DNA from: Paenibacillus sp. FSL H8-0048
GTDB lineage: Bacteria > Bacillota > Bacilli > Paenibacillales > Paenibacillaceae
Length of the DNA stretch: 64,000 nucleotides
Reading direction: 5' to 3'
Assembly: GCF_038002825.1 (NCBI RefSeq)
Contig: NZ_JBBODF010000001.1
Coordinates: forward strand, 6,820,001 to 6,884,000
In this document: positions 18,116 to 26,726 of the stretch, piece after piece
Layout: each line of letters starts with the position of its first letter
Numbering within the stretch: position 1 is the first letter of the stretch
Made by a program: the position numbers and the translations under genes
The notes under the pieces: generated by a model
The model's input: the letters and a program-made list of their open reading frames with translations, nothing else
Database searches by the model: none
What the model was told of the DNA's origin: nothing

Positions 18116-19625
18116 GGTGTTTATTGTGGATGATGAGCCGTTCATTCTTAGCGGCCTGCAGGATATACTCAACTGGGAGCAGCTTGACCTGACGATTGTG
18201 GGGCAGGCGGAGAACGGGCAGGAGGCGCTGGAGCAGCTGCGGGAGAATCCCGCCGATATTCTGATTACCGACATCTCCATGCCGGTGATGACGGGCCTGG
18301 AGCTGATCCGCGCCGTCCGTGAATTCCGCCCGGACATGAAGGTGGTGGTGCTGAGCGGCTTCGATGAATTCATGTATGTGAAGGAAGGCCTGTCGCTCGG
18401 CATAGAGAATTATCTGCTGAAGCCGATTAATCTGGAGGAATTCCAGCAGACACTGGAGACGATTGTAGAGAAGCTGAATGTCTCCAGGCTGGATATGCAG
18501 TGGTGGGAATATACGAATTCCGTGCTGAAGGATAATGTGCTGCTGCGCTGGCTGCGGGGGCAGATTGATCCGCAGGAGCGCTCCGAACGGCTGAATCTGA
18601 TCGGTCTGCCGCTCACCAGCCGTTATGTGCAGGTTGCCCTGCTGCAGGTAGAACCGGCAACGGATGCCTTCAGGAAAAGGGTATCCGATCTCACCGGGGC
18701 CGGGGCTTCGTTCTTCATGTTCTGGGATTCGGACAATGACCTGGTGCTGATACATAACTATGAAGAAGCCTCCGCCGGGGCGGCGGAGATGGCCTCCATG
18801 CTGGAGGAGATTACCGGCCTGTGCACCGGCGGAGAGAAGCTGCGCGCAGCAGTGGGCTCGCCTGTGTTCGGAGTGGACGCCGCTCCCGCAAGCTACGAGC
18901 AGGCCAAGCAGGCTCAGGAGTTCCTGGAGATTCACCCGGAGCGCAGCAGCATCTATTATGAGCAGCTGCGGGACCGGAAGGAGGATCTGGGGTCGGTTCT
19001 GCCTGAGGACTGGAGCGATTACGCCAAGCTCATTATGTCCAAGAATGCGGAGGGGCTGGAGGAGCAGCTGGAGCTGTATTTTGCCGCCCCAAGTATGGAA
19101 GGATTAACGCCTGCGATGCTGGAGGAGATCTCGCTGGAATGGATTCTGTTCTTCCGGGTGCTGATCAAGGATATCCGCAGTGAGACGGAGCGGGAGTGTA
19201 TTACTGAGGGCTTGACGGCGATCCGCAGAGCGAATTCGCTGCCCGCATTGTCCGCTGCGCTCCGGCAGACTTCGGCAGGCATCATCGGGCTGCTGGACCG
19301 GGAGCTGAAGAGCCCGGTGGTGAATCAGGTACTGAATTATATCGAGAAATCGTACAGTGAGGACCTGTCGCTGAAGAAGCTGGGCTTCATGTTCAACATC
19401 CATCCGGTGTATCTGGGACAGTTGTTCCACAAGACGACCGGCGAATCGTTTGCCGAGTATATGAACCGCTACCGGATTGATAAGGCCAAGGAGCTGCTCC
19501 GCTCAACGAACCTGAAGGTTCAGGAGATTGCCAGGAATGTAGGCTACTGGGAAATGGGCTATTTCTACAAGCAATTCAAGAAATATGTCGGCATCTCGCC
19601 TACGGAATTCAAGGGGCTGCTGTGA
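18108..19625 (+). CDS. YesN-type response regulator with AraC DNA-binding domain
   Basis: 505 residues. The N-terminal receiver has acidic residues DDE (9-11), phospho-acceptor Asp55 (ITDISMPVMTG) and conserved Lys in YLLKPIN. A ~270-residue middle region typical of YesN proteins follows. The C-terminal ~100 residues are two AraC HTH motifs (LSLKKLGFMFNIHPVYLGQLFHKTTG and VQEIARNVGYWEMGYFYKQFKKYVGISP). Start and stop overlaps make it co-translated with the kinase. It presumably activates the transporter-glycosidase operon; candidate direct repeats lie at 13128 and 20760. Confidence 0.92.
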   Translation: MYKVFIVDDEPFILSGLQDILNWEQLDLTIVGQAENGQEALEQLRENPADILITDISMPVMTGLELIRAVREFRPDMKVVVLSGFDEFMYVKEGLSLGIENYLLKPINLEEFQQTLETIVEKLNVSRLDMQWWEYTNSVLKDNVLLRWLRGQIDPQERSERLNLIGLPLTSRYVQVALLQVEPATDAFRKRVSDLTGAGASFFMFWDSDNDLVLIHNYEEASAGAAEMASMLEEITGLCTGGEKLRAAVGSPVFGVDAAPASYEQAKQAQEFLEIHPERSSIYYEQLRDRKEDLGSVLPEDWSDYAKLIMSKNAEGLEEQLELYFAAPSMEGLTPAMLEEISLEWILFFRVLIKDIRSETERECITEGLTAIRRANSLPALSAALRQTSAGIIGLLDRELKSPVVNQVLNYIEKSYSEDLSLKKLGFMFNIHPVYLGQLFHKTTGESFAEYMNRYRIDKAKELLRSTNLKVQEIARNVGYWEMGYFYKQFKKYVGISPTEFKGLL

Positions 19626-19634
19626 GGCAGCCCC
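19613..19634. terminator. Hairpin over the response regulator stop codon
   Basis: GGGGCTGC (19613-19620), six-base loop, GCAGCCCC (19627-19634). It lies between convergent genes and has no T-tract, so termination is only probable. Confidence 0.5.
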
Positions 19635-19655
19635 AGAGTTAAATCGCTGCATACA

Positions 19656-20675
19656 TTAGCCATGTAATTGTTGGAGAATATAGTTTGAACAATAACTCTC
19701 TTTTTCTGAGATGCTTTTTAACAGCCCTAATATATTTTTTGTATTATCAGGCGTATTAGCAATGTAGTTTTTTAGAATAATATTTACGGCATTTTTGGAA
19801 TTTTTAACATTACAGGCATAGCTGGTCAACAGCTCTTCAGGCAGGCGATGGATGTACCCGTGACTTTGCAGGAACTCAATGCTGCATTGCTTAAGTAAAT
19901 GATATTCTTGGATGACATACATATTTCGCACTGCAGAAGATTGCTCTATTTTGTGCTTTTTGTTAAGAAATACATCTTCCAGAAAGGAGTAGATAGAATT
20001 TCCGTATGCAGCTACATTATGTTCAAGGCCGAATGTGGAATATTGGTCCTGAGACAAGTTCACGTTATGTTCAAATGAATGATAAATTTTGTCTAAATTA
20101 AGATCAAAAATTTGCTCGTTATCCAATTCTAATATGTAGGTGAACCCCGCCCAGCCGTCCGTATACAGGTTATTCACAAGCCCCTCATAAATGGAAGCAT
20201 ACGGAACAGGGTTAGTACAATAAATCATCCTATCGTCAAACCCGCAGACCTCAAATTCTTCCTTAAGGTCATCATATCCGTAAATGAATGTCTCGTGTAT
20301 AAAATGTCTTTTTTGGTAGCTTGATCTGTTGTTTACATAAAATTCATCCATGAATAAATAAATATATTTCCCGGTGTCAATGTAATGCTTGAAGGTCTGG
20401 AATAAATCTGAAAGGACAAAATCTGTATTTTTAATTCTCTCTACGTTCAGTAACGGGCAGGACTCAGGGTGATCAATTATATTTCCGGTATCAAATACAA
20501 TGTCCAAGCTTGAATCATGCTCAAAAACTTTGAGATTTGTAAAATTAGTGTAAATCCAGTCATAGAAGCTGGGGTGAAAGGATGCCACGCTTAACGGAAA
20601 AGCATTATACAAATGTCCCCGAATCATTGGTTTTTGAATAGGCAGTTTTTTTGCGTTCAATGTCCAATTCTCCAC
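19656..20675 (-). CDS. Uncharacterised AT-rich protein, possible BtrH_N/peptidase-like fold
   Basis: 339 residues starting at GTG (20675) with AAGGGAAG just upstream. Base composition is visibly more AT-rich than all neighbours and the gene runs against the flanking operon, suggesting later acquisition. No signal peptide or membrane segment. The stretch 'YIYLFMDEFYVNNRSSYQKRHFIHETFIYGYDD' resembles the core of BtrH_N-type proteins associated with peptide or NRPS clusters, where a D-E-[FY]-Y...H segment precedes a glycine-tyrosine strand. This likeness is from memory and weak; a Cys nucleophile at a conserved N-terminal site was not seen. No role in glycan use is evident. Confidence 0.55.
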   Translation of the reverse strand: MENWTLNAKKLPIQKPMIRGHLYNAFPLSVASFHPSFYDWIYTNFTNLKVFEHDSSLDIVFDTGNIIDHPESCPLLNVERIKNTDFVLSDLFQTFKHYIDTGKYIYLFMDEFYVNNRSSYQKRHFIHETFIYGYDDLKEEFEVCGFDDRMIYCTNPVPYASIYEGLVNNLYTDGWAGFTYILELDNEQIFDLNLDKIYHSFEHNVNLSQDQYSTFGLEHNVAAYGNSIYSFLEDVFLNKKHKIEQSSAVRNMYVIQEYHLLKQCSIEFLQSHGYIHRLPEELLTSYACNVKNSKNAVNIILKNYIANTPDNTKNILGLLKSISEKESYCSNYILQQLHG

Positions 20676-20759
20676 CTTCCCTTAAGCCTTTGTCCTAATA
20701 GTATACAGCATATATTTGGAAAAAGGCAGACCCGTTAGTCGTTGAAAGCAGCGAATTAG

Positions 20760-20809
20760 TATAGTTTTTCTTTATTTCATACCTGAATATATATAGTTTC
20801 TCTTCTATT
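20760..20809 (+). promoter_or_regulatory. Direct repeat TATAGTTTYTCTT x2 upstream of the glycan-binding lipoprotein
   Basis: TATAGTTTTTCTTTATTT (20760-20777) and TATAGTTTCTCTTCTATTT (from 20792) lie 32 bp apart, three helical turns. They fall in the intergenic region controlled presumably by the adjacent AraC-type response regulator, so they are candidate binding sites. A palindrome TGAAACTGCTTTCA (20810-20823) directly follows; it looks like a cre box but lacks the invariant central CG. Confidence 0.4.
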
Positions 20810-20919
20810 TGAAACTGCTTTCATCTTATAAAGTTAATGTATAGCTCAAGGAAAGCAGCAGCCGGAAAGATCCGGTAGGTCTGAAGGTCCGGACAGCTAA
20901 TTAAAAGGGGGTACGGCAA

Positions 20920-22425
20920 ATGAGTAAGAAAAAGAAACACTTCTCCTTGTTGTTGACAACGCTTTTAACCGTTTCACTGGCGCTGACGGCGTGCGGGGGA
21001 AACAGTAAGAACAATGCAGGCGGGGAAGCAGCTTCAGGCGGCAACAAAGCCTCGGAGGCTACCGAAAAGCCAGTAGAACTGATCTGGTACACGATCGGGC
21101 CACCGCAGAAAGATATGGACAAGGTGCTCACAGAAGTCAATAAATACACGCTTGAGAAAATTAACGCAACACTCGATATCAAAATGATCGACTTCGGGGA
21201 CTATACGCAAAAAATGCAGGTTATGGCAGCTTCCGGTGAGCCGATGGATATCCTGTTCACCTCTTCCTGGGCATTTGATTATGTGCAGAATGCACGTAAG
21301 GGCGCTTTCCTGCAGCTCGATGATCTGCTGAAGAATCAGGGCAAGGGCATTGTGGATACGATTGATCCGGCCTTCCTGGAAGGCTCCAAGGTAGACGGCC
21401 ACAACTATGCGATTCCTGCGAACAAAGAGCTTCCGGCTCAAGAAGTATTCCGCTTCAATAAAGAGCTGCTCGACAAATACAAGCTGGATATAACCAGCGT
21501 GAAGACAATGGCGGATCTGGAGCCGCTGCTCAAAACGATCAAGGAAAACGAGCCTGGAATCACTCCTTATGCGATGGTTAAGGACTTCATGCCGATCATG
21601 CCTTTTGACTATGTGATTGAGAAGATGCCAATGGCTGTCTATATGGATACCAAGGACTACAAAGTGATCAACATTCTGGAAACTCCAGAGATCAAGGAAG
21701 CGCTTAAGACCGTCCGCAAATTCTATCAGGCGGGTTACATCTCTCCTGAAGTAGCAAGTACCTCGTCGGTAGATGATTTGTACAAAGCAGGCAAATGGTT
21801 CACTGACCGTGCATCCACCCAGCCGATGGCCGATAATCTGTGGTCCGCAAGCTACGGATATCCGGTCGTGTCCACACCAGCCAGTCAGCCTTATATCTAC
21901 AACTGGTCCGTAATGGGCTCCATGCAGGCTATCTCGGCTAACTCCGCGTATCCTGAGAAAGCGATGGAATTCCTGAACCTGCTTAACACTGATCCTAAGC
22001 TGCGCAACATGATTGACTCCGGGATCGAAGGTGTGCATTACGAAAAAATCAGTGAGAATATGATGAAGAATCTGCCGGAAGCGAAGAACTATGATATGTC
22101 TACGTTCTCCCTGGGCAACATCATGATTACCTATCTGAATGAAGGCGACCCTGAGAACAAATGGGAAGAATTCAAGAAGTTCAATGATGCCGGTATCAAC
22201 GCACCGCTGCTCGGCTTCAACTTCGATACGTCCAAGGTGACGAATGAAATCGCCGCTGTTCAGAACGTGAAGGAAGAATTCTGGGCACCGCTGATGACCG
22301 GATCTGTAGATTCGGAAGAATACCTGACCAAGGCTAACGAGAAATTGAAGGCTGCCGGTTTGGATAAAATTATTGCCGAAGCTCAAACACAGATCGACGC
22401 CTGGAAAGCAGCGAATAATAAGTAG
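20920..22425 (+). CDS. LplA-family solute-binding lipoprotein, probable N-glycan oligosaccharide receptor
   Basis: 501 residues with lipobox LTAC and lipid-modified Cys25, followed by a Gly/Asn/Ser-rich spacer. An extracellular solute-binding fold follows, ending in a DUF3502-type C-terminal region (TSKVTNEIAAVQNVKEEFWAPL...). AAAAGGGGGTACGGCAA precedes the ATG. Proteins of this class serve CUT1 importers of complex oligosaccharides; the neighbouring GH85, GH38 and GH125 genes suggest high-mannose glycan fragments as ligand (inference). A terminator-like hairpin after the gene probably lets it be made in excess over the permeases. Confidence 0.9.
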   Translation: MSKKKKHFSLLLTTLLTVSLALTACGGNSKNNAGGEAASGGNKASEATEKPVELIWYTIGPPQKDMDKVLTEVNKYTLEKINATLDIKMIDFGDYTQKMQVMAASGEPMDILFTSSWAFDYVQNARKGAFLQLDDLLKNQGKGIVDTIDPAFLEGSKVDGHNYAIPANKELPAQEVFRFNKELLDKYKLDITSVKTMADLEPLLKTIKENEPGITPYAMVKDFMPIMPFDYVIEKMPMAVYMDTKDYKVINILETPEIKEALKTVRKFYQAGYISPEVASTSSVDDLYKAGKWFTDRASTQPMADNLWSASYGYPVVSTPASQPYIYNWSVMGSMQAISANSAYPEKAMEFLNLLNTDPKLRNMIDSGIEGVHYEKISENMMKNLPEAKNYDMSTFSLGNIMITYLNEGDPENKWEEFKKFNDAGINAPLLGFNFDTSKVTNEIAAVQNVKEEFWAPLMTGSVDSEEYLTKANEKLKAAGLDKIIAEAQTQIDAWKAANNK

Positions 22426-22438
22426 CATTCTATTAGAG

Positions 22439-22476
22439 GATCGGGCGGGTGATTAGACTTGGCCCGATCTTTTTTG
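22439..22476 (+). terminator. Attenuating terminator between binding protein and permeases
   Basis: GATCGGGC (22439-22446) pairs with GCCCGATC (22462-22469), followed by about six T. The downstream permease has no clear promoter of its own, so partial read-through is expected. Confidence 0.85.
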
Positions 22477-22515
22477 TAAATATAAGAATTTTCCGGCATA
22501 GGAGGAACTAGAAGT

Positions 22516-23442
22516 ATGGGGAAAATAGGAAAGTCCGCCAAGGATATATTGAGAAATAAAGTGCTGCTGTTTATGGTTCTGCCGGGCACACTGTGGTTTT
22601 TATTCTTCTCTTACCTGCCGATGGTGGGTACGGTCATTGCGTTTAAGCAGTACCGCTTCAGCCGGGATGGCTTCTGGGCCAGCATCATCAATAGCAAGTG
22701 GGTCGGCTGGGATAATTTCAAATTTCTGTTCAGCACCAATGATGCCTATCTGATCACACGCAATACTCTTTTATATAACATAGCCTTCATCGGCCTGGGC
22801 CTGATTCTGTCGGTGCTGCTGGCGGTGGTGCTGTCCGAGATTGCCAATAAAAAACTGGCCAAGTTCTATCAGACAGGCATGTTCCTGCCGTATTTTCTGT
22901 CCTGGGTCGTTGTGGGATACTTCGCGTTCAGCTTCCTGAGCTCGGAGCGGGGCCTGCTTAACTCCCTGTTCGGCAGCAATATCGCCTGGTACTCGGAATC
23001 GAAATACTGGCCGTTCATTATTATATTCGTATTCCTCTGGAAGGCCGTCGGCTATAACAGCGTGGTCTATCTCGCCGCCATTATGGGCATAGACAAATCC
23101 CTCTACGAAGCCGCAATGATCGACGGAGCCAGCAAGCTCCAGCAGATCCGCAGTATTACGCTGCCTATGCTGAAGCCGATCATTATCATCATGACGCTGC
23201 TTGCGATCGGGAAGATTTTCTATGCCGACTTCGGGCTGTTCTATCAGGTGCCGAGAGATTCGGGGACGCTCTACAGCGTGACTAATGTAATCGATACGTA
23301 TGTATACCGTGGACTTAAGACTACCGGCGAGATCGGAATGAGTACGGCTGCGGGCTTGTATCAATCAGTGGTCGGGTTCGTGCTGGTTCTTACCTCTAAT
23401 TACATCGTGCGCAAATTCGATAAGGACAGTGCATTATTCTAG
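22516..23442 (+). CDS. CUT1 ABC sugar permease, LplB type
   Basis: 308 residues with six predicted membrane helices, starting with LLFMVLPGTLWFLFFSYLPM. The cytoplasmic EAA loop is EAAMIDGASKLQQIRSITLP, which docks the ATPase. GGAGG (22501-22505) precedes the ATG. No ATPase gene is in the window, as is usual for this class, which shares a housekeeping MsmX-like ATPase. Confidence 0.9.
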   Translation: MGKIGKSAKDILRNKVLLFMVLPGTLWFLFFSYLPMVGTVIAFKQYRFSRDGFWASIINSKWVGWDNFKFLFSTNDAYLITRNTLLYNIAFIGLGLILSVLLAVVLSEIANKKLAKFYQTGMFLPYFLSWVVVGYFAFSFLSSERGLLNSLFGSNIAWYSESKYWPFIIIFVFLWKAVGYNSVVYLAAIMGIDKSLYEAAMIDGASKLQQIRSITLPMLKPIIIIMTLLAIGKIFYADFGLFYQVPRDSGTLYSVTNVIDTYVYRGLKTTGEIGMSTAAGLYQSVVGFVLVLTSNYIVRKFDKDSALF

Positions 23443-23471
23443 GGAAAATGAAGGAAAGTGAGGTCATCCAA

Positions 23472-24389
23472 ATGTCTGCTAATTCTGTGAAATCGCGCGA
23501 TTTCCATCGGCTGTCGCCGGTGCTGAATACCATCTTCAACTGTATCGCCGGAGGCTTTGCCATCCTGTGTATCTTCCCGTTCCTGTTCGTTGTCCTCATC
23601 TCGTTCACGGACGAAGGGGCGCTTGCGCGGGACGGCTACCGGTTAATTCCGGCTAAATGGAGTCTGGAAGCCTACAAATATGTATTTAGCTCAGGAGACA
23701 CGTTGCTCCGTTCTTACGGAGTGACTATTGCGGTAACGGTCATTGGTACGATTGTCAGCCTGCTTATTATTTCGCTTTATGCCTATGCCATTTCACGTAA
23801 AAGCTTCAAATACCGCAATTTCTTCGCGTTTTTTTCCTTTTTCACCATGCTGTTTAACGGCGGGCTGGTTCCGACCTATATTGTGGTAACACAGATGCTG
23901 GGCCTGAAGGACAGCATTTGGGCGCTGGTGCTGCCGCTGGCGGTGAATGCTTTTTACATTATGATTCTGCGTACCTTCTATATTACCAGTGTGCCGGATG
24001 CGCTGATCGAATCGGCCAAAATCGACGGCGCCGGAGAGTTCCGCACCTTCCTCGGAATCGTGCTGCCGCTGTCCTTGCCGGGTCTCGCTACAATTGGTCT
24101 GTTCAGCACGCTGGGGTACTGGAATGACTGGTTCAACGCGCTGCTCTATATTGACAATCCGAACCTGGTGCCGCTGCAGTCGATGCTGATGCGGATCGAG
24201 ACCAGCATGCAGTTCATTCTGCAGAACTCGCAGAACAGCTCGCTGAGTCTGGAGGCTCTTCGCAACATGCCGCAGGATACCTCGCGTATGGCGATGGTGG
24301 TGCTGGCAACCGGGCCAATTATCTTCGCATATCCGTTCTTCCAGCGTTACTTCATTCAAGGGCTTACCGTGGGTGCGGTTAAGGAGTAG
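23472..24389 (+). CDS. CUT1 ABC sugar permease, LplC/MalG type
   Basis: About 305 residues with six membrane helices and EAA loop ESAKIDGAGEFRTFLGIVLP. An in-frame ATG lies at 23448, but GTGAGG (23458-23463) is properly spaced for the ATG at 23472, which also removes eight non-homologous residues. It pairs with the preceding permease as the membrane heterodimer. The C-terminal FFQRYFIQGLTVGAVKE is the standard MalG-type ending. Confidence 0.88.
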   Translation: MSANSVKSRDFHRLSPVLNTIFNCIAGGFAILCIFPFLFVVLISFTDEGALARDGYRLIPAKWSLEAYKYVFSSGDTLLRSYGVTIAVTVIGTIVSLLIISLYAYAISRKSFKYRNFFAFFSFFTMLFNGGLVPTYIVVTQMLGLKDSIWALVLPLAVNAFYIMILRTFYITSVPDALIESAKIDGAGEFRTFLGIVLPLSLPGLATIGLFSTLGYWNDWFNALLYIDNPNLVPLQSMLMRIETSMQFILQNSQNSSLSLEALRNMPQDTSRMAMVVLATGPIIFAYPFFQRYFIQGLTVGAVKE

Positions 24390-24429
24390 AGATATATAGA
24401 TTAAGATCACAGGAGAGGGTGGAGCCAGG

Positions 24430-26724
24430 ATGTTATATAGAGACCGTACACAGCCCGTCAAAGAGCGGACGAAGCATCTGCTTGGGCTGATGACGCCGGA
24501 AGAGAAGGTCGGCCAGCTGGTGCAGCTGTTCGGATGGCAGACCTATAATCATACAGATGGAACGATAGAATTGACGGAAGACTTCAAACGCCAGATCCGC
24601 GAAGGCGGTGTCGGCGCACTATACGGAACTCTGCGGGCCGATCCTTGGACAGGGGTTACGCTGGAGAGCGGACTGGATGCGCGGGCTGGAGCAGAGGCCG
24701 TCAATGCAATTCAGCGTTATGTGCTGGAGCATTCGAGGCTGGGTATTCCGCTCCTGATCGGTGAGGAATGCTCGCATGGACACATGGCCATCGGGGCTAC
24801 GGTATTCCCGGTTCCGCTCTTGATCGGCAGCACCTGGAATGTGGACCTCTACCGGGAGATGTCCCGGGCAGTAGCGCGTGAGACCCGGGCGCAGGGCGGA
24901 GCCGTGACGTATTCCCCTGTGCTGGATGTGGTGCGTGATCCGCGCTGGGGCCGGACCGAGGAATGCTTCGGCGAAGACCCGTATCTCATCGGCGAATATG
25001 CCGTAGCATCGGTGGAAGGATTACAGGGCGAACGGCTTGACAGCGCGTCCAGTGTGGGAGCAACCCTCAAGCACTTCGTAGCCTATGGCAGCTCAGAGGG
25101 CGGCCGCAATGCCGGTCCGGCGCATATCGGCAAGCGTGAGCTGCTGGAAATCGATATGTACCCGTTCCGCAAAGCAGTGGAAGCCGGAGCAGTCTCCATC
25201 ATGCCGGCCTACAACGAGATTGACGGCGTGCCTTGTACGACGAACCGGGAGCTGCTGGAAGAGATTCTGCGCGGCGAATGGGGCTTTGGCGGCATGGTCA
25301 TTACCGACTGCGGTGCCATCGATATGCTGGCTTCGGGCCATGATACAGCGGACGGAGGAGAGGATGCAGCAGTGCAGGCACTCTCCGCCGGAATTGATAT
25401 GGAGATGTCCGGCGTGATGTTCGGCGGATATCTGCTGGAGGCGCTGCGCTCCGGGCGGCTCGATGAGCAGCTGGTGGATCAGGCGGCAGCGCGTGTTCTG
25501 GAGCTGAAGTTCCGGCTGGGCTTATTCGAACAGCCGTATGCCGATCCCGAGGTGGCCGAGCAGGTGATCGGCAGCGAGGAACATGCAGAGCTGGCGCGCA
25601 GCGTGGCGGCAGAGGGAATTGTAATGCTGAAGAATAACGGAGTGCTTCCTTTGTCTAAGGACAAGGGGACGGTTGCGGTTATCGGGCCGAATGCAGATAT
25701 TGGCTACAATCAGCTTGGCGATTACACCTCTCCGCAGCCGCGTGACCGCGTGGTTACAGTGTTGGCCGGAATACGGGCCAAGCTTGCCGCGCAGCCGGAG
25801 CGCGTAGGTTATGCGCCGGGCTGCCGGATCAAGGACAGCTCCACCGAGGGCTTCGGGCTTGCGCGCAAGGTGGCAAGCGAAGCGGATATCGTTGTACTGG
25901 CCCTCGGCGGGTCGAGCGCCCGTGACTTCGGCGAAGGCAGCATCGATCTGCGGACCGGAGCCTCGAAGGTGACGGAGAATGCGCTTAGCGATATGGACTG
26001 TGGCGAAGGCATCGACCGCATGTCGCTTCATCTGTCCGGCGTTCAGCTGGAGCTGATGAAGGAGCTTAAGGCGCTCGGCAAGCCGGTGGTCGTTGTGTAT
26101 ATCAACGGCCGTCCCATTGCTGAGCCTTGGATTGCTGAGCAGGCGGACGCTATTCTGGAAGCCTGGTATCCGGGGCAGGAAGGCGGCCACGCCATTGCCG
26201 ACATTCTGTTCGGCGATGTCAACCCGTCCGGCAGGCTGACTCTCTCTCTCCCTGAGGATGTAGGACAATTGCCAGTGTATTACTTAGGCAAACGTTCCCG
26301 GGGAGCACGCTATCTGGAAGGGAATTCGCAGCCGCGTTATCCGTTCGGCTTCGGACTCAGCTACACCGAATTCAGCTATAGCGGACTACAGGTCGAGCCT
26401 GCGGTGATCGGGACTGACGCAACGGCTGAGGTTACAGTGGAAGTGGAGAATACAGGCTCCCGCAGCGGTGCGGAGGTCGTGCAGCTATACATTTCCGATC
26501 TGGTCAGTAAGGTGACTAGACCGGCCAAGGAACTCAAGGGCTTCCGCAAGCTCGTACTGGAGCCGGGAGAGAAGCAGAAGGTAAGCTTCACGCTGAATGC
26601 AGAGCATCTGAGCTATATCGGGACGGACTATAAGCTGGTGGTTGAGCCGGGAAGCTTCCGCATCGGCGTCGGCAGGAATGTGAACGACACACTGAATATA
26701 GATCTTACGGTTACGGAGGACTAA
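24430..26724 (+). CDS. GH3 beta-glycosidase, cytoplasmic
   Basis: 764 residues without signal peptide: GH3 N-terminal barrel, alpha/beta sandwich (GIVMLKNNGVLPL...VAVIGPNA) and C-terminal Fn3-like domain (AEVTVEVENTGSRSGAEVVQLYI). The nucleophile is Asp293 in MVITDCGAIDML. The barrel carries KHFVAYGSSEGGRN rather than the KH-x-PG-x4-D-S/T-H of NagZ-type hexosaminidases, so a beta-glucosidase, beta-xylosidase or similar exo-activity is likelier than GlcNAc removal. Its place in the N-glycan operon is therefore not explained. The next gene's ribosome site lies inside its end (26716-26721). Confidence 0.88.
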   Translation: MLYRDRTQPVKERTKHLLGLMTPEEKVGQLVQLFGWQTYNHTDGTIELTEDFKRQIREGGVGALYGTLRADPWTGVTLESGLDARAGAEAVNAIQRYVLEHSRLGIPLLIGEECSHGHMAIGATVFPVPLLIGSTWNVDLYREMSRAVARETRAQGGAVTYSPVLDVVRDPRWGRTEECFGEDPYLIGEYAVASVEGLQGERLDSASSVGATLKHFVAYGSSEGGRNAGPAHIGKRELLEIDMYPFRKAVEAGAVSIMPAYNEIDGVPCTTNRELLEEILRGEWGFGGMVITDCGAIDMLASGHDTADGGEDAAVQALSAGIDMEMSGVMFGGYLLEALRSGRLDEQLVDQAAARVLELKFRLGLFEQPYADPEVAEQVIGSEEHAELARSVAAEGIVMLKNNGVLPLSKDKGTVAVIGPNADIGYNQLGDYTSPQPRDRVVTVLAGIRAKLAAQPERVGYAPGCRIKDSSTEGFGLARKVASEADIVVLALGGSSARDFGEGSIDLRTGASKVTENALSDMDCGEGIDRMSLHLSGVQLELMKELKALGKPVVVVYINGRPIAEPWIAEQADAILEAWYPGQEGGHAIADILFGDVNPSGRLTLSLPEDVGQLPVYYLGKRSRGARYLEGNSQPRYPFGFGLSYTEFSYSGLQVEPAVIGTDATAEVTVEVENTGSRSGAEVVQLYISDLVSKVTRPAKELKGFRKLVLEPGEKQKVSFTLNAEHLSYIGTDYKLVVEPGSFRIGVGRNVNDTLNIDLTVTED

Positions 26725-26726
26725 AG

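Noticed and set aside
20810..20823. TGAAACTGCTTTCA as a cre box
   Set aside because: Symmetric but lacks the central CG that CcpA sites require.
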